A DNA stretch of 7,899 bases, from positions 1 through 7,899 of the forward strand of contig DMJJ01000324.1 of the NCBI GenBank assembly GCA_003452185.1, in the 5' to 3' direction. This DNA is from Verrucomicrobiales bacterium. GTDB taxonomy: Bacteria; Verrucomicrobiota; Verrucomicrobiia; Limisphaerales; UBA11320. The translations under genes and the position numbers were made by a program. This document shows positions 1 through 7,384 of the stretch, one piece after another (the stretch's first letter is position 1; each line of letters opens with the position of its first letter). Below the pieces are notes generated by a model. That model worked only from the letters and a program-made list of their open reading frames with translations. It ran no database searches and was not told where the DNA came from.

Positions 1-1
1 G

Positions 2-3000
2 GAGAGCCAGCTCGCAATCTTCATCGGCACCGGGATCGCCGACCTGCGATCCCCGGTCGCGGTTCAAAACGCCCCTTGGCCGGGCGTCACGGCGGTCGCC
101 GTCAATGGAGGGGATCCGGTGGCGATACAACTCGGGGAAAGCCTCCTGGATGCCTCACCCCCGGGAAATGCAGAGCTCCGGTTTCTGCCGCGGCCTGCAA
201 ACGATACGTTCGCAACCCGCACTCCCCTGGTGGGTCTTCCTGCCCGGACCAGCGCCCCGCTGACGGGTGCCGCATGGCGCGACTTGTCGCATGGATCCCT
301 TCCCGTGGCAGGGGAGATTTGGTGGTCGTGGGTAGCCCCCGAGTCGGGCCCTGTCACGTTCCAGCTTGAGGTCCCGCCACCCGGGGAGTTTGAGCGGGGA
401 GTCGCTGACCTGGCCTACCAGACTCCGCTGACGCTGGATCTCTACACGCCACCCCCGGAGGGGACGACACCGAACTCACCGCTCCATACCAGGGTTCTCT
501 CGGCTCCCTCGCTCCCCCCGTCCCTGTTCGCCGATCTCACCTTTCCCGTGATCGCCGGTCACGAGTATGCCCTTCGGCTGCGCGGCTGGCTCAGCCCCTC
601 CGTCACTCCCTCCCTGCAGATCGTTGGAGGCGTTCTTCCCGAACTCCTTCTGGTGGCCCCGACCAACCATGCCCTCTTCGCTGCGGGGGAACCGGTGACG
701 ATCGGCGCCCTGGCTACGAAAGCGCCGCCAGGTCTGCTCCCCCGGGAGATTGAGTTCGATCTCGTGGATCTCTCCCGGGGGGGAACTCTTCGCACGGAGA
801 GAATCCTCACCCCGCCCCACCGCCAGATTCTGACCGATTTGGCCCCCGGAGCCTACCGCCTCACGGCTCGGGCCAGGGACGCGCACGGAACGGTGACCGA
901 ATCGAGTCCGGTCGACTTTGCGGTCATCCAGAGAAACCAGAGCCCTGAGACCGCTGAGGTGCTCGCCGGGGCTTCCGCGCAGGTTCGGGGTCAGGTCGGA
1001 TCGCAGGCCTTTTGCGGCGCCGCTACCGGAGTCCCCCAGGCAGGGTGCGACAGCTGGTGGAGCTGGAGGGCACCGGCGGACGGGCGTTACACCGTTGCCG
1101 TGACCCCGGGCGGATCCGCACCCGTCGGTTACGCCCTCTTTCTCCAGCAGGGCCTCGCCCCGTTGAACCTTGTGCCGATGGGCACCCCTGTCCAGGAATG
1201 GACCGGACTCCCCTCGCCGACAGCTTCGATCTCGTTCACGGCCACCGCCGGCCAGACCTTCCTCATCATGATCCAGGGATTTAACGGCCAGGCTGCAGAC
1301 TTCGACCTCAGGGTGTTGAACTCCGGCGGCCCCGAGGTTGGGATTCTCTCCCCGCACAGCCCCGCCGATCTGGCGGTGGGCCACCCTCTCACCCTGGAGG
1401 CCGAGGCCACGAAGCCGGGAGTTCACATCGAGCAGGTGAGCTACTGGGCGTTGAAGGAGGGGCAGCAAACCTTCCTTGGCACGGAGCGAATCCCGCCCTA
1501 CCGGATCCAGGTCGACACCCCCATCGGGTTTCTGCTGCCAGGGGATTACCAACTGGTCGCACGCGCCCTCGCCGCGGACGGCTCCAGCGCGCTGAGCCCC
1601 CCGGTCCCGCTGCACGTCCTGGACGCGGCACCCGGGAATGACGCCCTCGCCGACCGGATCCCGCTTCAGGCGGAAGGTCCGTGGGTTGAGGGAACCTCGT
1701 TTGGCGCCACCCTCGAGCCTGGCGAGCCGCAGCCCCCGGGGGAGGGGACTGCGTGGTGGGGTTTCACCCCTGCGGCCTCCGGACGGTTCACGCTGGTGGT
1801 TCGTGGCTCAGGGTGGGTGACCCTCTTCGGGGGCGGCCCCGCCCCGGAGGCGCTGATCCAGGAGCACAGCCTGGCGGTCGATACCCTCACCCCGGAACGT
1901 TCCCTCACGTTCGACGCGGCCGCCGGGGTGGAGAGGTTCATCTCGCTGAGCGGGGATCCTTTCCCGGTCGCATCCAACCACATCAGCCTCAGAATCGTCA
2001 CCGGCTCCCCCCCATCCGTTGAGTTGAAGGGAACCCTCCCCCAGTATGCCCGTGTGGGGGATCTGATCACGTTGGAGGCCGTCGCCACGGATGCGGAGGG
2101 GCCGGTGAGCCGCGTCGATTTTATCCTGGATGGCAAGGTCCTGAGCCGTCTCACCTCACCGCCGTTCACCCTCACCTTCCCCGTCCCAGGACCTCCCGGT
2201 TTGGTTCCCTGGCGCTTCGGCGCGATTGCGTACGATGCGAGCGGGCTGCACTCAGACACATCGGCATCCCTGAACCTGGCACACCTGGCGCCTCTGCCGC
2301 CGAACGATTCGTTCGCCCAGCGGACCCCCATCGCAGGCCTCCCTGCGGTGGCCCAAGGGACAGGGGACGGAGCCACCTTCGAGCCGGGGACTGTGGACGA
2401 CCCGACCTTCGCGCTGGTCTCAGGGGATGTCTGGTATTCCTGGCGCTCCCCCCGCTCGGGGACCGTCGCCATTTCGCTCGTGCCGGTTGATCCGGCAGGG
2501 CTCAGTCAAACCCTCCGGGTCTGGCAGGGGACCGGGCTCAACAATCTGAGACTGGTTGGCGAAGCGAGCGACTACTGGAGTGGTCAGGGAGTTGCGCTTG
2601 GGGGAACCGGGAGTTCCGTGATATTCCCGGCGGTGGCTGGCGAGGAGTACGTGGTTCAGGTTCTGGAGGCGGAGCGGTTTGTTCTTCGGATCCGGGAGCG
2701 GTCCAGCTGGGGGATCCAACTCCTGGTAGGCGCGCCGACTCCGGCACCGGAAGGGGGAGTGCAAGTCACCCTGGAGGCCCGGATCGATGCAGATCAGGCC
2801 GACATCGAGTCGGTCACGTTCCTCGGAGATCGGACCCCGACCGTGTTGACTGCCCCTCCCTATCGAACGACCGTGCTGCTCACGACAGATTTGGTGAATC
2901 AGTTCCAGCCCTCGCGGATCTCGTTCTCAGCCCGGTTTACCGACACGGATGGTGGCATCTGGGTCGCGACGCCGGTCGACCTCTCCCCCAACCACGACAT

Positions 3001-3610
3001 CCCGCCTGCGGATAACGATGATTTCGAACATCGGGCACCGCTCGGCGGGTATGTCGCCCGCATCCTGTGGCCCCCTTTGACCCGGGTCACTCTGGAACCG
3101 GTAGAATCCAAAAGCTTTGGCGAAACCGGGTCCGCGTGGTGGACGTGGGTTGCGCCGGAATCCGGCCAGGCGACCCTTTCGTACAACACCGCCCTGGCAC
3201 CGCAGATCTATACAGGAGAAACGCTCTCCACGTTGAACCGCGTTCCAGTCATGCCCGGCGCAGGTCTGCCCTCTCACGATGTGCACGGTTCCGTCCTGTC
3301 GTTCCAGGCCACGGCGGGAGTGGCCTACGCAATCCGGTTTGGGTCGCAGTTGCCCTGGCTGAGCGGGCTGGAGTGGGGGCTCTACCTCCAACCCGATCGG
3401 GTGATCTGGCCGGTCTATCAGCCCGGGGGCGGATTCGAGTTCAGCATGGCATCCCCACGCGCGGGGCGGTGGCAGGTTGAGGTCTCATCCGACCTCAGGG
3501 AGTGGGTCCCCTTGGGTGGACCTCAGGAGTCCCCTGGCCTGATCGACCTCTTCGACCCGGCTGCCGCCGGGGAACCTCACCGTTATTATCGGGCGGTGCC
3601 GATCCCGTGA
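2..3610 (+). CDS. Large secreted modular protein with alternating PPC-like and Ig-like domains (5' end outside window)
   Basis: The frame is open from base 2 to the TGA at 3608-3610. A GTG at 119 could be taken as a start, but the 39 codons before it encode the end of a preceding module, so the gene begins upstream and about 1,200 residues are visible. Counting GTG 119 as residue 1, five modules follow. Each opens with an N-D/Q motif (N28, N273, N507, N729, N966), then has an aromatic 'WW.W..P.SG' core (W68, W313, W546, W772, W1007), then an 'F.A.AG..Y.I' strand. Ig-like segments ('APTNHALFAAGEPVTI ... GAYRLTARARDAHG') separate them. The core resembles bacterial pre-peptidase C-terminal (PPC) beta-sandwiches. 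Residues from about 1093 to 1163 form a verrucomicrobial tail with 'VEVSSDLREWVPL' and 'RYYRAVP'. No catalytic motif is visible. By inference it is exported and acts in adhesion, matrix or polymer binding. The signal peptide and any enzymatic domain would lie off the left edge. Confidence 0.85.
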   Translation, partial: ESQLAIFIGTGIADLRSPVAVQNAPWPGVTAVAVNGGDPVAIQLGESLLDASPPGNAELRFLPRPANDTFATRTPLVGLPARTSAPLTGAAWRDLSHGSLPVAGEIWWSWVAPESGPVTFQLEVPPPGEFERGVADLAYQTPLTLDLYTPPPEGTTPNSPLHTRVLSAPSLPPSLFADLTFPVIAGHEYALRLRGWLSPSVTPSLQIVGGVLPELLLVAPTNHALFAAGEPVTIGALATKAPPGLLPREIEFDLVDLSRGGTLRTERILTPPHRQILTDLAPGAYRLTARARDAHGTVTESSPVDFAVIQRNQSPETAEVLAGASAQVRGQVGSQAFCGAATGVPQAGCDSWWSWRAPADGRYTVAVTPGGSAPVGYALFLQQGLAPLNLVPMGTPVQEWTGLPSPTASISFTATAGQTFLIMIQGFNGQAADFDLRVLNSGGPEVGILSPHSPADLAVGHPLTLEAEATKPGVHIEQVSYWALKEGQQTFLGTERIPPYRIQVDTPIGFLLPGDYQLVARALAADGSSALSPPVPLHVLDAAPGNDALADRIPLQAEGPWVEGTSFGATLEPGEPQPPGEGTAWWGFTPAASGRFTLVVRGSGWVTLFGGGPAPEALIQEHSLAVDTLTPERSLTFDAAAGVERFISLSGDPFPVASNHISLRIVTGSPPSVELKGTLPQYARVGDLITLEAVATDAEGPVSRVDFILDGKVLSRLTSPPFTLTFPVPGPPGLVPWRFGAIAYDASGLHSDTSASLNLAHLAPLPPNDSFAQRTPIAGLPAVAQGTGDGATFEPGTVDDPTFALVSGDVWYSWRSPRSGTVAISLVPVDPAGLSQTLRVWQGTGLNNLRLVGEASDYWSGQGVALGGTGSSVIFPAVAGEEYVVQVLEAERFVLRIRERSSWGIQLLVGAPTPAPEGGVQVTLEARIDADQADIESVTFLGDRTPTVLTAPPYRTTVLLTTDLVNQFQPSRISFSARFTDTDGGIWVATPVDLSPNHDIPPADNDDFEHRAPLGGYVARILWPPLTRVTLEPVESKSFGETGSAWWTWVAPESGQATLSYNTALAPQIYTGETLSTLNRVPVMPGAGLPSHDVHGSVLSFQATAGVAYAIRFGSQLPWLSGLEWGLYLQPDRVIWPVYQPGGGFEFSMASPRAGRWQVEVSSDLREWVPLGGPQESPGLIDLFDPAAAGEPHRYYRAVPIP
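200..3396 (+). repeat. Five protein-level repeat modules of about 222-245 residues
   Basis: Units begin at about 200, 935, 1637, 2303 and 3014, giving 735, 702, 666 and 711 bp for the first four. The fifth has only the PPC-like half before the C-terminal tail. Each unit is an N-D-led PPC-like domain followed by an Ig-like domain. The repetition is clear in the protein and diverged in the DNA, so the duplications look old. Unit 2 is the most degenerate at its opening (NQ instead of ND). The sequence at 2-199 is the end of an earlier PPC-like unit ('LAIFIGTGIADLR') that runs straight into unit 1 without an Ig-like spacer. Confidence 0.75.
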
Positions 3611-3655
3611 GGGGGAGCGACACGGTGCCACTGCCTGAGGCCCCGCAAACGCGCC

Positions 3656-3684
3656 TCCGCCCCGGGTGCCTGTTCACGGGCGGG
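3656..3684 (+). terminator. GC-rich hairpin after the modular protein gene, possible terminator
   Basis: CCGCCC at 3657-3662 pairs with GGGCGG at 3678-3683, with a T.G pair outside. A three-base bulge separates this from an inner GTG/CAC stem at 3666-3668 and 3675-3677. It lies about 45 bp after the TGA of the upstream gene and about 65 bp before rlmN. No T-run follows, so termination is only a guess. It could equally be a structured 3' end or chance pairing in GC-rich DNA. Confidence 0.3.
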
Positions 3685-3738
3685 CCGACTCTATTGAACT
3701 CGCCTCGTGCATCCTGTTTCCGTACCGTGGCCGGACGT

Positions 3739-3742
3739 GGAG
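3739..3742 (+). promoter_or_regulatory. Shine-Dalgarno GGAG that decides the rlmN start
   Basis: GGAG sits six bases before the ATG at 3749. The other in-frame start, GTG at 3707, has no purine-rich stretch at a suitable distance. This favours ATG 3749. Confidence 0.6.
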
Positions 3743-3748
3743 CCCGTA

Positions 3749-4867
3749 ATGCACCCTGAACGCACCCCTGGCCCGGCGGGCGCCCCCTCCCCCGCGCCAC
3801 GCTCCGTGCTGGAGCTCTCCTTGGGGGAACTGATCGGTACGCTGACGGCCGCCGGTCTCTCACCCGCGCACGCCCGGCCGCTCTGGCGCCACCTTCACCA
3901 CGAGCTCCAGTGGGATCTCTCACCCCCGGCCGGGTTCCCACCCCCGTTGCGCCGCTGGATCGCGGCGAACCTCGGGCAGGGGCGACGGTTTAGCCTCACC
4001 CCGCCCCAGGAGATCGCCCGGGTTGCCAGCACCGACGGACTGACGAGCAAGTTTCTCCTGCGACTCGAGGATGGAGAGACGGTTGAAACCGTCCTGATGG
4101 GCTTTCGGGGCCGTCACACCGCATGCATCAGCACGCAGGCGGGGTGCGCGATGGGGTGCCTCTTCTGCGCCACCGGGCAGATGGGGTTTGTCCGAAATCT
4201 CCGCGCCGGGGAAATCGTCGCGCAGGTCCGCCACGCCCAGTCCGCCTTGAGGAACGCCGGATCCCCTGCCCTTCGCAACCTGGTCCTGATGGGCATGGGC
4301 GAGCCCCTGCACAACTACGAGGCGGTCATGACGGCGCTGGACATCATCAGTGACCCGGGCGGCCTCAACATCGGGCCGGCTCGGATCACCCTCAGTACCG
4401 TGGGCGTCGTGCCGGGGATTCTCCGCCTCGCGGAGGAGCGGCGGCCGTATCGCCTGGCCGTCAGCCTGCATGGAGCCTCGGATGAAGAGCGGTCCGCGCT
4501 CGTCCCCGTTGGCCGCCGCTGGCCGCTCCAGGAGCTGATGGCGGCATGCCGCACGTATTCCGCGCGGACCGGCCGGCACATCTTCTTCGAATGGACGCTG
4601 ATCCGGGGGATCAACGACTCCACGGCCCAGGCCGCACGGCTGGCCGCGTTGCTGGCCGGCATTCCGGCGCACGTGAACCTGATCCCATTGAATCCCACCG
4701 GGGGCTACGACGGCACGGCCGCCGCTCCCGCGGGGGCGAAGGCATTCCAGCGAGTCCTGCTGGCGGAGGCTGGGATTCCGAGCACACTCCGCCAGCGACG
4801 TGGAATCGATGTCGCCGCCGGATGCGGCCAGCTCCGGGTGGAGAAACGACCAGGCAGCCCCCGGTAG
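3749..4867 (+). CDS. rlmN: 23S rRNA (adenine-2503-C2)-methyltransferase RlmN (radical SAM, dual-specificity)
   Basis: A cytoplasmic radical-SAM enzyme. The family methylates C2 of A2503 in 23S rRNA and C2 of A37 in some tRNAs, using two SAM molecules and a methyl-cysteine intermediate. From ATG 3749 the protein is 372 residues, within the family's usual length. The [4Fe-4S] motif C-x3-C-x2-C is 'GCAMGCLFCATG' (C133, C137, C140). The second catalytic cysteine pair is also present: C126 in 'HTACISTQAGC', which lies seven residues before the cluster as C118 does in E. coli, and C359 in 'RRGIDVAAGCGQL', matching E. coli C355. The Glu in 'ETVETVL' (E113) matches E. coli E105. 'LMGMGEPLHNY' is the SAM-binding GEP motif, and 'STVGVVPGI' and 'LAVSLHG' are typical core strands. 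The keeping of C126 and C359 with 'GCGQL' fits RlmN; Cfr, the A2503-C8 resistance enzyme, shares these residues, but the overall sequence reads as RlmN. The alternative start GTG 3707 would add 14 residues. The gene stands alone between two exported-protein genes. Confidence 0.96.
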   Translation: MHPERTPGPAGAPSPAPRSVLELSLGELIGTLTAAGLSPAHARPLWRHLHHELQWDLSPPAGFPPPLRRWIAANLGQGRRFSLTPPQEIARVASTDGLTSKFLLRLEDGETVETVLMGFRGRHTACISTQAGCAMGCLFCATGQMGFVRNLRAGEIVAQVRHAQSALRNAGSPALRNLVLMGMGEPLHNYEAVMTALDIISDPGGLNIGPARITLSTVGVVPGILRLAEERRPYRLAVSLHGASDEERSALVPVGRRWPLQELMAACRTYSARTGRHIFFEWTLIRGINDSTAQAARLAALLAGIPAHVNLIPLNPTGGYDGTAAAPAGAKAFQRVLLAEAGIPSTLRQRRGIDVAAGCGQLRVEKRPGSPR

Positions 4868-4892
4868 ATCATCCCCCACCCGGTGTTTGAGT

Positions 4893-4909
4893 GGTCCGGA
4901 AACCGGGCC
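4893..4909 (+). terminator. Seven-pair hairpin with AAA loop after rlmN, possible terminator
   Basis: GGTCCGG at 4893-4899 pairs with CCGGGCC at 4903-4909 (one T.G pair) around an AAA loop, 25 bp after the rlmN stop codon. There is no T-run, so this is a weak or factor-assisted terminator at best. Confidence 0.35.
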
Positions 4910-4939
4910 CGCGGACTGGGAGAGCCCCAATAAGAGTCA

Positions 4940-4945
4940 TATTAT
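4940..4945 (+). promoter_or_regulatory. Candidate -10 box (TATTAT) for the LTD protein gene
   Basis: TATTAT lies in the only AT-rich patch of the rlmN-LTD gap (about 4929-4949), after the rlmN hairpin and 32 bp before the earliest start of the next gene. At 17-bp spacing the -35 position (4917-4922) reads TGGGAG, a poor match to TTGACA. The placement is good and the -35 is weak. Confidence 0.35.
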
Positions 4946-4977
4946 TTGTCAGCCTGTGACGGCGGTGTTACGTTCCG

Positions 4978-7284
4978 GTGCAACACTTCATGCCGCCGTT
5001 CGGCCGTAAGCCTTCGCGCCGCCCCCTCCCGACGAGGACGCACTTGAGGGTCATTCTCCTGGTGGTTGATCTGTGCCTGGGGCTTCTTGTCTCCACCGCT
5101 CCGGCCGCCCCCTCCGTGGTGATCAATGAAGTTCTGGTTGCGAACCTCACCTCCTATCCGCACGGAGGGGGATACCCGCAATGGATGGAACTCTATAACC
5201 CCGGCTCCACCCCTGCCCCGCTCGGCGGGCTCGTTGTTTCCAATCCAACCCGGGCGCTTTTCTACCGGATCCCCGACTCGACTCCGGTGCTGCTCCCTCA
5301 ACGGTATCGCGTGATCTTTTTGGATGCCTTGAGCCTCTCGAACGAGCTCCACACGGGTTTCACCCTCAACGCTTCGGGGGATCAGCTCGCGCTGCTGACC
5401 CCGGCGGGAGCGGTGCTCGACTCGGTCTCCTTCGGCATCCAGGCACCCGACTTCTCCATCGGCCGCACACCGGATGGGAGCACGGCGGGCAGCTGGACCT
5501 TGATGGTCCCAACCCCCGGGGCCGCGAACGCGCCGGCTTCGCTCGGGACCACAGGCAAGCTTCACATCAACGAGTGGATGGCGAAGGCGTCGAGCGGGGA
5601 TGACTGGCTTGAGGTCTACAACCACGATTCCTTTCCCACCCCTCTGGCGGGTCTTGTTCTGAGCGATCAGAAGACCACCCCTGCCACGAACCGCCCCATC
5701 CCCGCGCTCTCCTTTATCGCGCCGGAAGCCTGCCTGCAGTTCTACGCGGTCGGAGCGGCTTCCCCTCTCGGCACACGGCTCGACTTCAAGCTATCGGCCA
5801 AAGGATCGAGCATCTACCTGTTTGACACCGACCGAACCAAGGTGATCGACAAGGTCAAGTTCGGCACCCAGACCGTCGGTGTCTCGGAAGGGATGCTCCC
5901 GGATGGGAGCACCAACGTGTACCCATTCACGCCCGCGCTCACCACCCCGGGGTTGAGCAACTTCAGGCCGACGACCTCCGTCTACATCAACGAACTCCTG
6001 ACCCACACGGATCCTCCCATCGAGGATGCCGTGGAGCTCTTCAACCCCACTTCCCTCCCGGTCGACATCAGCTACTGGCTGCTCAGCAACCAGAGGGAGA
6101 TCCCGGCACGCTACACCTTCCCCGCAGGGTCGATCGTGCAACCCCGGGGGTTCCTCGTCGTCTATGAATCGCAGTTCAAGAACAGCAACCCGCTGTACCC
6201 GAACTTCACCTTCAACTCCGCCCACGGGGATCAATGCCTGCTCACGGCTGCGGACGCGTCGGGACGGCTCCTGGGGTTGCAAGACGCCATTCGTGTTGGC
6301 TCCGCGCAGCACGGCATCCCGTTCGGCCGCATCGCCACATCCACGGGCGTTGATTACGGGGCCGTGCAATCGATCACCTTCGGCGTCGACGCTCCGGCCT
6401 CCGTGCCCGACTTTGAGAAGGGAAAAGGGGAGACGAACGCACCCCCTCTGGTCGGTCCCCTGGTGATCAGCGAGGTGATGTACCGCCCCCTCGACACCGG
6501 GGCCGGGGATCCGGCCCTGGATGAATACATCGAATTGCAAAACATCACCGGGGTGCCTCTAAACCTGTTCGATCCCTACACCTCCACGCTCGTTCCCACA
6601 GCCTCCCCCACCAACACCTACCAACTCCGCGGCGCTGTTGAGTACCAGTTTCCGCCGCTCCTCACCCTGGCAGCCGAGGCCCGGGTGCTCGTTGTCCCCT
6701 TCGATCCGGCAGGAATGCCGGCCCAACTCACCCACTTCCGGCAACGGTTTGGCATCCCCCCCGACGTTCTCATTCTCGGCCCCTGGAAGGGTTCGCTGAG
6801 CGATGCCGCAACGATCGAGCTGTACAAGCCGGATACGATCCAGGAGCCGCCGCACCCCGACGCAGGATACCTCCCATCGGTCCTTGTTGATCGAGTCAGC
6901 TACAGCGACTCGTCCGGTTGGCCGGAATCGGCGCGCGGGCTCGGCAGCGCCCTTCAGCGACGCCGGTTGGAGGCTTACGCGAACGATGTGCTCAACTGGA
7001 CCGCGGCCGCTCCAACGCCGGGGCTGCCCCCCGCTCCTTCCGGCCTCACGGCGGCTCCGATTGCGGAGGGCCGGGTGGTCGTGAGTTTTGAGGCGCTGCC
7101 CGGACTTTCCTACTCAGTTCAATCGCGTCCCACGTTGCCCGTTCCACCCGGAACACTCCCCGCCTGGCAATCACTCACCCCGGCCTTCCGACCTGGGGTC
7201 TCAACCCGGACCCTCTCGATCACAAACACCCTTCCCCCCGGGACCCCCGCCATGTTCTACCGTGTGGTGACCCCCGGGATCTGA
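4978..7284 (+). CDS. Secreted protein with four lamin-tail domains (LTD)
   Basis: The protein is 768 residues from GTG 4978. ATG 4990 (residue 5) is an equally plausible start; neither has a clear Shine-Dalgarno, and TGA at 4957 excludes anything earlier. A basic N-region (GRKPSRR, TR) is followed by a hydrophobic core (residues 23-39) and an A-P-A/A cleavage site near residue 43, so export by Sec is expected. Four LTD-type domains (lamin-tail, PF00932-like) follow at about 46-185, 192-328, 333-480 and 492-682. Each opens with a 'V(I/Y)INE(V/L/W)' or 'LVISEVMY' strand followed by an 'ELYNP / EVYNH / ELFNP / ELQNI' strand. The fourth is the longer verrucomicrobial type with 'FPPLLTLAAEARVLVVPFDPA', 'ILGPWKG' and 'RVSYSDSSGWPESA'. 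The last 80 residues are the phylum-style tail ('SYSVQS', 'W..L', 'MFYRVV'). LTDs in exported bacterial proteins are thought to bind other proteins, polysaccharide or DNA; no catalytic residues are visible. Function is inferred as a surface or matrix structural protein. Confidence 0.88.
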   Translation: MQHFMPPFGRKPSRRPLPTRTHLRVILLVVDLCLGLLVSTAPAAPSVVINEVLVANLTSYPHGGGYPQWMELYNPGSTPAPLGGLVVSNPTRALFYRIPDSTPVLLPQRYRVIFLDALSLSNELHTGFTLNASGDQLALLTPAGAVLDSVSFGIQAPDFSIGRTPDGSTAGSWTLMVPTPGAANAPASLGTTGKLHINEWMAKASSGDDWLEVYNHDSFPTPLAGLVLSDQKTTPATNRPIPALSFIAPEACLQFYAVGAASPLGTRLDFKLSAKGSSIYLFDTDRTKVIDKVKFGTQTVGVSEGMLPDGSTNVYPFTPALTTPGLSNFRPTTSVYINELLTHTDPPIEDAVELFNPTSLPVDISYWLLSNQREIPARYTFPAGSIVQPRGFLVVYESQFKNSNPLYPNFTFNSAHGDQCLLTAADASGRLLGLQDAIRVGSAQHGIPFGRIATSTGVDYGAVQSITFGVDAPASVPDFEKGKGETNAPPLVGPLVISEVMYRPLDTGAGDPALDEYIELQNITGVPLNLFDPYTSTLVPTASPTNTYQLRGAVEYQFPPLLTLAAEARVLVVPFDPAGMPAQLTHFRQRFGIPPDVLILGPWKGSLSDAATIELYKPDTIQEPPHPDAGYLPSVLVDRVSYSDSSGWPESARGLGSALQRRRLEAYANDVLNWTAAAPTPGLPPAPSGLTAAPIAEGRVVVSFEALPGLSYSVQSRPTLPVPPGTLPAWQSLTPAFRPGVSTRTLSITNTLPPGTPAMFYRVVTPGI
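5113..7023 (+). repeat. Four tandem lamin-tail domain repeats
   Basis: Units are about 5113-5532, 5551-5961, 5974-6417 and 6451-7023. Units 1 and 2 still share the DNA stretch CGGATGGGAGCAC at 5471 and 5900 (protein 'PDGST'), so they look like the closest pair. The fourth is longer and of a different LTD subtype. Confidence 0.7.
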
Positions 7285-7298
7285 AGGAACGGGAGCAG

Positions 7299-7324
7299 GA
7301 GGTCGCACCTCGGGGGTCGACCTC
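7299..7324 (+). terminator. First hairpin after the LTD gene
   Basis: GAGGTCG at 7299-7305 pairs perfectly with CGACCTC at 7318-7324. An inner ACC/GGT (7307-7309 and 7315-7317) can close the loop further. It begins 15 bp after the TGA. No T-run follows. It is plausibly the 3' end structure of the LTD transcript. Confidence 0.4.
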
Positions 7325-7343
7325 GTCCGCCCCCCACGAACAA

Positions 7344-7384
7344 CGGCGAGAGGAGAGGCTTAGGATTGCCTCTCCGTAGCGCCG
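7344..7384 (+). terminator. Second, two-stage hairpin after the LTD gene
   Basis: GGAGAGGC at 7352-7359 pairs perfectly with GCCTCTCC at 7368-7375 around the loop TTAGGATT. An outer stem CGGCG/CGCCG (7344-7348 with 7380-7384) encloses it, separated by a small internal loop. Thirteen pairs in all, starting 60 bp after the stop codon, make this the best terminator candidate despite the lack of a T-run. Confidence 0.45.

Noticed and set aside
476..1615. Long minus-strand open frame opposite the modular protein
   Set aside because: Shadow of a GC-rich gene: no recognisable domain, low-complexity Gly/Arg-rich translation, and the plus frame carries clear repeated domains.
3694..3722. TTGAAC as a -35 box for rlmN
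   Set aside because: At 16-18 bp spacing there is no acceptable -10 sequence (TTTCCG at 17).
3707..3748. GTG 3707 as the rlmN start
   Set aside because: No ribosome site, and the added 14 residues lie before the conserved part; ATG 3749 has GGAG at six bases.
3920..4930. Long minus-strand open frame opposite rlmN
   Set aside because: rlmN is certain on the plus strand; the antisense product resembles no protein I know and is a product of codon bias.
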